From positions 1 to 5,909 of the forward strand of contig JASHWB010000432.1 of assembly GCA_030044295.1 (NCBI GenBank): a stretch of DNA of 5,909 nt. Reading direction: 5' to 3'. The stretch comes from Candidatus Acidiferrales bacterium. GTDB lineage: Bacteria; Acidobacteriota; Terriglobia; Acidiferrales; UBA7541. A program made the translations under genes and the position numbers. Positions within the stretch are counted from its first letter, which is position 1. Each line of letters begins with the position of its first letter. Positions 1 to 4,702 of this stretch are shown piece by piece. The notes under the pieces are model-generated. The model had not been told where the DNA came from. It made no database searches and worked only from the letters and a program-made list of their open reading frames with translations.

Positions 1-168
1 CTCCCAAAATTCGTTTGTTCCACCCACGTCGACAATTCGCACTGGACGCGGAAAAGGCGCCAGAAGCCGCTCGAAGTAGCGAAACCGCCGGCTGCGAAGC
101 CTGTTAGCAAACGAACTCGGATCGTCGCTGGCCGCGAGTTTGCGAATGATTGGGATCGAGTATCCCAC
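1..168 (-). CDS. Class I SAM-dependent methyltransferase, N-terminal part (cut by window edge)
   Basis: The first 56 codons of a gene that continues beyond the left edge. Reading from GTG at 168 gives a protein beginning VGYSIPIIRKLAASDDPSSF, followed by an Arg-rich helix (ANRLRSRRFRYFERLL, about residues 21-36) and then VRIVDVGGTNEFWE at residues 43-56. A hydrophobic strand ending in D-x-G-G is the SAM-binding motif I of class I methyltransferases, and a short basic helix before it ('FANRLR..RF..F') is usual for the small methyltransferases of polysaccharide clusters. An AAGGA ribosome binding site (176-180) sits 7 nt before the GTG, and an in-frame stop at 199-201 limits any longer start. 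The gene has its own apparent promoter just downstream of the preceding gene's terminator. The substrate cannot be told; sugar or glycan methylation is inferred from context only. The catalytic half is not in the window. Confidence 0.8.
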   Translation of the reverse strand, partial: MGYSIPIIRKLAASDDPSSFANRLRSRRFRYFERLLAPFPRPVRIVDVGGTNEFWE

Positions 169-175
169 TCGGAAA

Positions 176-180
176 TCCTT
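176..180 (-). promoter_or_regulatory. Ribosome binding site for the methyltransferase GTG start
   Basis: Minus-strand AAGGA with a 7-nt spacer before the GTG at 168-166. It decides the start, because no ATG occurs in this frame between the upstream stop (199-201) and the GTG. Confidence 0.65.
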
Positions 181-195
181 GCTTCGTGTGGCCCG

Positions 196-224
196 ATTCT
201 AGAAGTGCGCAACTGCTCTGTGAA
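196..224 (-). promoter_or_regulatory. Putative sigma70-type promoter for the methyltransferase gene
   Basis: On the minus strand, TTCACA (219-224; 5 of 6 match to TTGACA) is followed after exactly 17 nt by TAGAAT (196-201; 5 of 6 match to TATAAT). Transcription would begin around 187-190, giving a short leader of about 20 nt that contains the AAGGA ribosome binding site. The promoter begins 3 nt beyond the T-run of the preceding terminator, so the two elements form a compact gene boundary. The match is to the E. coli-type consensus; housekeeping promoters in the presumed phylum need not follow it exactly. Confidence 0.55.
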
Positions 225-227
225 GCG

Positions 228-253
228 AAAAACCGGCAGCGCTCCCGCGCGCC
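228..253 (-). terminator. Intrinsic (Rho-independent) terminator of the beta-helix gene
   Basis: Starting 4 nt after the TAA stop (258-260), the minus strand reads a stem arm GGCGCGC (247-253), a GGGA loop (243-246, a GNRA-type tetraloop), and a return arm GCGC + bulged T + GCC (235-242). After two more G bases a run of five T follows (228-232). The stem is 7 bp, all G-C, with a single bulge. Stem, tight loop and T-run together make a convincing terminator for transcription coming from the beta-helix gene. Confidence 0.75.
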
Positions 254-257
254 ATAT

Positions 258-2012
258 TTATTGGACCGTGGCAACCAACGCGGTTGGTGCGGCCGGCACC
301 TGACTCGACTGGCCGCCGAACTGATATGCCCCCGCGTCCCACGACGAAGACCGAAGCGCGGGTTGCAGGATATCCAGCACGGGGATCACTCCGGTTCCAG
401 ACGCATCTGAAACTCCATCGGTCGAGCCGCTACATAGAGCGTTGTCCAACGGATCAAAGATCGAGCACTCTGACGACTCGTTCGTACCGGCACCCACCGT
501 CGCCCCTCCAGCGGTGGTCGGCTGATAATTGTTGCTTTGGGTATAGCCCTGGCCATTCGCTGCTGATTGCGTCTGGAATATCTCGGTCGTAGGCGTATCG
601 TCCGCGCAGGTTACGCCCGTTGCACAGGAGCCGCCGTACAGCCCCGAAATCGAGGTGTAGTCGATGAGGTGATTATTAGCGAAATGGACGACGCCCTGCA
701 TCCAATTTCCGCCGCTCCCAGTACGCACGTCGCAAGTGTCATCGCCAAAAGTGTTGTTATAGATATAGAGCGTCGAGTTGGCCGTGCCGCTCACCACCGC
801 TGCGGCCATGATGCAGTTCCCGCCATTGCCGATGTCAAAAAGCGTGTTATTGAAAATGTATCCGGCCGCGGCATTAGTCGATGAATTCCAGATCATCGGC
901 TGCAACGTTTCACCGATATTCGTGTGGCGGATTACGTTGTTGTAAAAATAGAATGGCACTCCCGCGCCGAACGAGGCAGTTGGACTAGGCTCCCAGAGCG
1001 CGCCGTGGTCCGGGCCTTGCGGGGATTCATAGTCGTACTCAAAGAGATTATCGTAGATGTACTGCGGGTCCCCTTGGTTTAGGCAGTTTGACATCTTCCG
1101 GCAGATATTGTGGTCGAACATCCCCCCGCCGCCATACCAAATCGGGCCTCCCGTGCAAGTGCCCGAACCGTCGCACGCCATTCCCGAATCGCTGCCGTCG
1201 AAAACGCTATAACTTAGGCGGTCCGTTTGGCTGGGGTTTACATAGATTGGAACGCCGTCCGACGTAGTTGTTCCGTTATTGTAATAAAACATCGTCCAGC
1301 CATGGTAATAAATATTTGTCACATAATGATCAGTTGAAGTGCTGAGCATCTTTAGCGGGTTGTCGTCACCGTAAACCGCTAGCGTCGCCCAGCATTGCCC
1401 CAAAAACTCGAAGTTGTCCAACTGGATGTAGCTCCCGGTGATGTACAAGTTCAGCAGGTTGTAATCGTCATAGGTGCAGGCGGTCACGAAACCGGGGTTC
1501 GAGGAGTCCTGGTAGCTGGAGTTGGCCCAAGTCGGATTGTCCATTGAAAATTTCGGACGGCAGAAGGATGACCCGCAGACCGATGAGTTGTACCAGGTGG
1601 TGTCTACGCCCAGGTAGATACAGCTTGCCGTCGAGCCCGTGAATGGGTAGGCGCAGTTCGTGCTCGATCCACTCCACGACCAATTCCACTGACCGCCCAT
1701 TGCCGAGTCTGACGAATCGCTTGTCGAAGCCGAAAGGTGCCACGTATCTCCGCCACGAAAGATAAAGCCTTCTCCGGCGGTCGGCGTCACGCCTGCACAA
1801 GTACTCGTGCAATTCGGCATTCCCGGCGCATGCTGCCACGGAGATGTTTCGCTGGTCCCGCTGTTCGAGTCCGACCCATTCGCCGCAATGAAATAGCAGT
1901 TGTTTCCGCTGACCGGCGCTCCGGCTGGACACGGTCCAGCCGCGCGCGCCCGCATGGTTAGCGCGAAAAAGATCGTCAGCAGTATCAGCAGCATTCGTGT
2001 CCAGCGGCCCAT
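258..2012 (-). CDS. Secreted right-handed parallel beta-helix protein
   Basis: Exported protein of 584 residues from the ATG at 2012. This start is preferred over the in-frame ATG at 2048 (596 residues). It has a GGGGGA element 6 nt upstream, while 2048 has no ribosome binding site, and it gives a tidy signal peptide: MGRWTR, a hydrophobic core LLILLTIFFALTM, then RARA with probable cleavage before AGPC. The mature N-terminus carries YFIAANGSDSNSGTS...SPW, the entry motif of pectate-lyase-like and other beta-helix proteins. The middle has spaced strands each ending in paired Asn (YIYDNLFEYD, YFYNNVIRHT, YIFNNTLFDIG, YIYNNTFGDD, FANNHLIDY), which look like stacked coils with an Asn ladder. Many Cys residues suggest disulfides and so an extracellular location. 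The C-terminus has the frequent closing motif DAGAYQFGG and then a Pro/Ala linker and APTALVATVQ. Family members bind, cleave or epimerise polysaccharides; no catalytic triad could be assigned, so activity is open. The gene follows an epimerase gene on the same strand after a 226-bp spacer and has its own terminator. Confidence 0.85.
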   Translation of the reverse strand: MGRWTRMLLILLTIFFALTMRARAAGPCPAGAPVSGNNCYFIAANGSDSNSGTSETSPWQHAPGMPNCTSTCAGVTPTAGEGFIFRGGDTWHLSASTSDSSDSAMGGQWNWSWSGSSTNCAYPFTGSTASCIYLGVDTTWYNSSVCGSSFCRPKFSMDNPTWANSSYQDSSNPGFVTACTYDDYNLLNLYITGSYIQLDNFEFLGQCWATLAVYGDDNPLKMLSTSTDHYVTNIYYHGWTMFYYNNGTTTSDGVPIYVNPSQTDRLSYSVFDGSDSGMACDGSGTCTGGPIWYGGGGMFDHNICRKMSNCLNQGDPQYIYDNLFEYDYESPQGPDHGALWEPSPTASFGAGVPFYFYNNVIRHTNIGETLQPMIWNSSTNAAAGYIFNNTLFDIGNGGNCIMAAAVVSGTANSTLYIYNNTFGDDTCDVRTGSGGNWMQGVVHFANNHLIDYTSISGLYGGSCATGVTCADDTPTTEIFQTQSAANGQGYTQSNNYQPTTAGGATVGAGTNESSECSIFDPLDNALCSGSTDGVSDASGTGVIPVLDILQPALRSSSWDAGAYQFGGQSSQVPAAPTALVATVQ

Positions 2013-2017
2013 CTCTG

Positions 2018-2024
2018 TTCCCCC
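2018..2024 (-). promoter_or_regulatory. Ribosome binding site supporting the 2012 start of the beta-helix gene
   Basis: Minus-strand GGGGGAA. The GGGGGA core ends 6 nt before the ATG at 2012-2010. The upstream in-frame ATG at 2048 has only a pyrimidine-rich sequence before it, so this purine run favours the shorter protein. The element is G-rich rather than a full AGGAGG, so moderate confidence. Confidence 0.45.
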
Positions 2025-2092
2025 AGTCGTCGCTGCGCCACCATTCATCGTGGCGATGATAGGTGGCCCGACTGGAGGTTTTCTACTGGTCG

Positions 2093-2114
2093 GAGGTACA
2101 GTTGAGGTACAGGT
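2093..2114. repeat. Short tandem repeat, two 11-bp units
   Basis: GAGGTACAGTT is followed immediately by GAGGTACAGGT; 9 of 11 bases are shared (all but the last two). It lies about 80 bp upstream of the preferred beta-helix start. The second unit runs into the ACAGGT arm of the hairpin at 2109-2127. Function unknown; only two units, so it may be chance slippage. Confidence 0.45.
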
Positions 2115-2127
2115 GCTTTTTACCTGT
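2109..2127. repeat. Small inverted repeat (6-bp arms)
   Basis: ACAGGT (2109-2114) and ACCTGT (2122-2127) are perfect inverted copies separated by 7 nt. In the beta-helix transcript this would be a short hairpin with an A-rich loop in the 5' leader. On the plus strand the T-run lies in the loop, so it is not a terminator. Confidence 0.35.
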
Positions 2128-2152
2128 CCCTGCGATATCGAATCCCCGTTTT

Positions 2153-2176
2153 CTACCCGAGACAGCTGTCGAGTAG
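2153..2176. promoter_or_regulatory. Inverted repeat, candidate operator or leader hairpin
   Basis: CTACCCGA (2153-2160) and TCGAGTAG (2169-2176) are inverted copies with 7 of 8 positions matching (a G-T wobble in the minus-strand transcript), separated by 8 nt. A perfect 10-bp palindrome GACAGCTGTC (2161-2170) lies inside. The size and symmetry resemble a binding site for a dimeric regulator, and its place 141 bp upstream of the beta-helix start suits an operator. No T-run follows on either strand, so it is not an intrinsic terminator. Part of it (CGAGACAGCT) recurs at 2224-2233. Confidence 0.4.
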
Positions 2177-2233
2177 AATGCGTCGTAAGTTGTTGAAAAT
2201 AAAGGGTCGAGCTTTCCGCTAGTCGAGACAGCT
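2158..2233. repeat. 10-bp direct repeat pair CGAGACAGCT
   Basis: Identical 10-mers occur at 2158-2167 and 2224-2233, with starts 66 bp apart, in the same orientation. The first overlaps the inverted repeat. The second lies about 40 bp after the epimerase stop. Spacing near six helical turns could let one protein bind both, but this is inference. Confidence 0.4.
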
Positions 2234-2274
2234 CTCAATGCTGCGGTCGCGGCCCTTGGTACTGGTTTTTGCCG

Positions 2275-3495
2275 CTACTTGTTCGCGCTTTCCAGCTGTC
2301 CCTTTCTAATCCTTGTCGAGAGCGTCTCAATAATTCTCTCCGCGGCGTGCCCATCCCATTTTTCAGGCACCGACCCATTGCCTCGCCGCTTCATCTGCAT
2401 CTGAATGGCTTCGCGTATCTTCCTCGGATTCGTGCCCGCGATCACGTTTGTTCCTTTGCTGACCGTGACCGGCCTTTCGGTGTTTTCGCGCACTGTCACG
2501 CACGGAACTCCCAGGCACGTCGTTTCTTCCTGGATTCCGCCCGAATCGGTCACCACCACCGCTGCGTGTTTCATCAAGCACAGGAAATCCAGATACCCCA
2601 GCGGCTCCAGAATCCGGATTCCGTTGCGGCCACCCCTATCGCCGAAGTCAAAATGCGATTCGAGCCCGAACTCCGCGATCCGCTTTCGCGTGCGAGGATG
2701 CGCCGAGAAAAACACTGGCCCGGCGCCCATCAATTCGTCAAGTGCGCTCAAAATGTTCGAAAAAGTTTCGCGGCAGTCAACATTCGACGGCCGATGCAGC
2801 GTCAGAAGCGCGTACTTCATTGCAGAGTTTCCGTTCGCTCCGTTACCGTTCCCATGCACGCCCAACCGTCCCAAAATGCTGGAGCGGTCCGCCTTTTCCT
2901 CAGAAGCCAGGAGCGAATCGATCATCGTGTTGCCCGCGAAATGAATTCGTTCCTCGGAGATGCCTTCGTGGAGGAGGTTTTGCACGCCGCTCTCCTCGGT
3001 CACGAACAACAAGTCCGACAGGTGATCCGTCAGCACTCGGTTTACTTCCTCCGGCATCGAGCGATCCAACGAACGCAGTCCCGCTTCCACGTGCGCGATC
3101 ACCGGGCGCCCACCGTCGCCGTCATACGAGACTTTGGACGCCACCAACGCGCACGCCAGAGTCGAGTTGACGTCACCCACCACGACCACCACCTCAGGCC
3201 GTTCGCTCAAGATCACCTGCTCAAACAACCGCATGATCTCGCCGGTTTGCACTGCGTGAGAACCGGAACCCACGCCCAAATAAAGGTCTGGTTTCGGCAG
3301 CGCCAAATCGGTGAAAAAAGACCCGGACATCGCCTCGTCATAGTGCTGGCCCGTGTGCACCAGGACCGCCTGTATCCGCTCGGTTCGGTCAGCAAGCGCG
3401 GACGCTGTCGGCCCGTTGCAGTTTTGAATCGCGCGGATCAGTGGAGCGGCCTTCATGAAGTTCGGCCTGGCCCCGACGACGATCATGATTTTCAA
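2275..3495 (-). CDS. wecB: Non-hydrolysing UDP-N-acetylglucosamine 2-epimerase
   Basis: 406 residues, a slightly long but complete family member. It interconverts UDP-GlcNAc and UDP-ManNAc in the cytoplasm, feeding ManNAc-type sugars into surface glycans. Visible motifs in order: GARPNFMKAAP (8-18), HTGQHYDEAMSG (47-58), VVVVGDVNSTLA (103-114), HVEAGLRS (135-142), MPEEVNR (147-153), GNTMIDSL (188-195), LTLHRPSNVD (231-240), and TDSGGIQEE...LGVPC...RENTERP (316-342). By alignment to the E. coli enzyme the catalytic residues D95, E117, E131 and H213 correspond to D108, E137, E149 and H234, all present. The start is TTG at 3495, giving the canonical MKI-x-IVVGARP; GGAG lies 9 nt upstream, whereas the internal ATG at 3486 would lose three conserved residues. 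A Gly/Asn-rich insert (GNGNGANGN, 215-223) precedes the HRPSNVD strand. It lies 52 bp after the preceding gene, likely in the same operon. The wecB/mnaA name is by family; specificity for other UDP-sugars is possible. Confidence 0.95.
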   Translation of the reverse strand: MKIMIVVGARPNFMKAAPLIRAIQNCNGPTASALADRTERIQAVLVHTGQHYDEAMSGSFFTDLALPKPDLYLGVGSGSHAVQTGEIMRLFEQVILSERPEVVVVVGDVNSTLACALVASKVSYDGDGGRPVIAHVEAGLRSLDRSMPEEVNRVLTDHLSDLLFVTEESGVQNLLHEGISEERIHFAGNTMIDSLLASEEKADRSSILGRLGVHGNGNGANGNSAMKYALLTLHRPSNVDCRETFSNILSALDELMGAGPVFFSAHPRTRKRIAEFGLESHFDFGDRGGRNGIRILEPLGYLDFLCLMKHAAVVVTDSGGIQEETTCLGVPCVTVRENTERPVTVSKGTNVIAGTNPRKIREAIQMQMKRRGNGSVPEKWDGHAAERIIETLSTRIRKGQLESANK

Positions 3496-3504
3496 GTTTT
3501 TGGG

Positions 3505-3508
3505 CTCC
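3505..3508 (-). promoter_or_regulatory. Ribosome binding site for the epimerase TTG start
   Basis: Minus-strand GGAG with 9 nt to the TTG at 3495-3493. The distance to the next in-frame ATG (3486) would be 18 nt, too far, so the site supports the rare TTG start. Confidence 0.55.
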
Positions 3509-3547
3509 GAATGTCGTTGGCGACTGGAATCCGTAAAGAACAGCGGC

Positions 3548-4702
3548 TTATTCGTTCTCGAAATTCGCGAAGGCGTACAGCAGCCATCCCAACTCGTACG
3601 GCCGGCACTCGAATAATGGCCGAAGCCCCTCGCGCGATTCGCGGTCTTCCCGCCGAGTCGCCAAATTGATCATGGCATTCCAATACCGGCTCGAAGGAGT
3701 GCGCTCGATGCAGCGCCAAACGACGTTCGCCGTGTCGTCCTGCATGTTGATGCCCAGCTCATTGTCGTCAAGCCATTGCAACCCCTTGTAAATCCATGGA
3801 CTGAAATCCGATTGCACCGCCTCTCCCAGGGCATACAGCGCCATCGGGCCCATGGCGTGTTGGTGAACCGAAAAGACCGGAAAACGCTCAGCGACTTGAC
3901 CATTGGAACGATCATAATGCCACCACCACTGCCCGAGCGAACCCTGTGCCTCGCACAGATTCAATGCACAATCCAGCGCTGTCTTAGCTGCCCGGTCCTC
4001 TCTGTACGCAAGAGCGAATTTGCTCATGGCGTAGATCGGGTAAACTTGATCCGCGAAGCTGCCAATGTCGCCACGCATGACTCCAGCGACGCCTTCATTC
4101 GTCGCTAAGTGGCCGAAAAAGCCTTGATCGCCTTGATTCCTGCGGATCCGCCGGTAGATATCTGAAGCCAATTCTTTGGTCTCCGCGACCTTCTCCGGCC
4201 GCGCGAGTGCCTGATGCGAAAGGCCCGTCAGGAACCAGGATAGTTCCATGGTCCGTCCCTGCCGCGCATCACGGAATCGAACGAGCGAGTTTTTGACGTC
4301 GAATTTGCGGTCGATCTCATCCAACCGTTCGGGAGCTACAAGAGCGCACAGCCAGAGTAGAAGACCGAAATCCCCTATGTTGTCGACCCATTCCGCATTT
4401 AGCAGAAGCCCGTTCAGCACCTTCTGAATGTCGATCGGAGACGCAGTTCCAGCGTTCTCGAGGCGGTGCAGTCCCATCAACGTCATTGCTGAATACCGGT
4501 AAGATATACCTTCTTGCACCAGGCCGGATGCCGTCTGCTTCAGTTTGAAGCAGAAAAGCTGCTTCGCCGGATTGAACATCGGCTGCAGGCCCTTTACTGC
4601 GAGGCTAGTCAGTGAATGAACGATCCGCCGAAAGTCCGTGGAATTTCTCGTCTCTGCGCCGCTCATTAAGGTCATCGTGCGGACGGCCGAATCGGTAGGC
4701 AT
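3548..4702 (-). CDS. Conserved-looking protein of unknown function, probably all-helical, polysaccharide cluster
   Basis: I do not recognise this 384-residue protein. It has no signal peptide or membrane segment, so it is probably cytoplasmic. The sequence is rich in Trp, Leu and Ala and reads as paired amphipathic helices, like an (alpha/alpha) toroid. Dense motif-like blocks: ISYRYSAMTLMGL (66-78), GDFGLLLWL (110-118), ELSWFLTGLSH (153-163), GDIGSFADQVYPIYAMSKFA (211-230), GSLGQWWWHYD (254-264), PVFSVHQHAMGPMAL (275-289) and RPLFECRPYELGWLLYAF (361-378). The G-x-W-x-x-x-D and Y/H-rich blocks recall terpenoid-cyclase-like toroids, six-hairpin glycosidases and the helical barrel of glucuronyl C5-epimerases, but no family is established. 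The ATG at 4702 has a strong GGAGGA site and overlaps the DUF354 gene by 31 bp; an in-frame ATG at 4675 would give an ATGA overlap with that stop but lacks a ribosome binding site. The tight overlap indicates translational coupling and a joint role with DUF354; the epimerase gene follows after 52 bp. Confidence 0.85.
   Translation of the reverse strand: MPTDSAVRTMTLMSGAETRNSTDFRRIVHSLTSLAVKGLQPMFNPAKQLFCFKLKQTASGLVQEGISYRYSAMTLMGLHRLENAGTASPIDIQKVLNGLLLNAEWVDNIGDFGLLLWLCALVAPERLDEIDRKFDVKNSLVRFRDARQGRTMELSWFLTGLSHQALARPEKVAETKELASDIYRRIRRNQGDQGFFGHLATNEGVAGVMRGDIGSFADQVYPIYAMSKFALAYREDRAAKTALDCALNLCEAQGSLGQWWWHYDRSNGQVAERFPVFSVHQHAMGPMALYALGEAVQSDFSPWIYKGLQWLDDNELGINMQDDTANVVWRCIERTPSSRYWNAMINLATRREDRESREGLRPLFECRPYELGWLLYAFANFENE

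Larger units (their letters stand above)
2078..2156. repeat. 9-bp direct repeat pair GTTTTCTAC
   Basis: Identical copies at 2078-2086 and 2148-2156, with starts 70 bp apart. On the coding (minus) strand each reads GTAGAAAAC, which contains a TAGAAA that could act as a weak -10 element. No matching -35 was found for either copy. Confidence 0.35.
2049..2274. other. Non-coding, repeat-rich spacer / leader before the beta-helix gene
   Basis: A 226-bp spacer between the epimerase stop and the upstream ATG of the beta-helix gene. I see no coding sequence of its own here. It contains two copies of GTTTTCTAC (2078-2086, 2148-2156), two of CGAGACAGCT (2158-2167, 2224-2233), three of GTCGAG (2168, 2206, 2222), an 11-bp tandem repeat (2093-2114), and two inverted repeats (2109-2127, 2153-2176). 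No convincing -35/-10 pair and no strong terminator with a T-run could be picked out. A regulated promoter or long 5' leader for the beta-helix gene is the likely content, by position. Confidence 0.5.

Noticed and set aside
1468..1932. Minus-strand open frame of 154 codons inside the beta-helix gene
   Set aside because: An out-of-frame shadow of the secreted protein, with no domain signature or ribosome binding site.
2013..2048. Start of the beta-helix gene at the upstream ATG (2048)
   Set aside because: No ribosome binding site, and the extra 12 residues (Gly/Ala/Thr) would sit before the basic start of a normal signal peptide; kept only as an alternative.
2216..2274. Possible terminator after the epimerase gene
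   Set aside because: The only pairing found (GAGCT with AGCTC across a loop of about 16 nt, then CCCTTTATTTT) is 5 bp with a large loop; too weak to call.
2049..2274. CRISPR or attachment-site interpretation of the repeats
   Set aside because: Repeats are 9-11 bp, occur only two or three times and have no regular spacers; there are no cas or integrase genes in view.
2269..3669. Long plus-strand open frame (466 codons) opposite the epimerase gene
   Set aside because: Its translation is Arg/His-rich without motifs and it lies antisense to an unmistakable epimerase; it is a by-product of the G+C-rich codon use.
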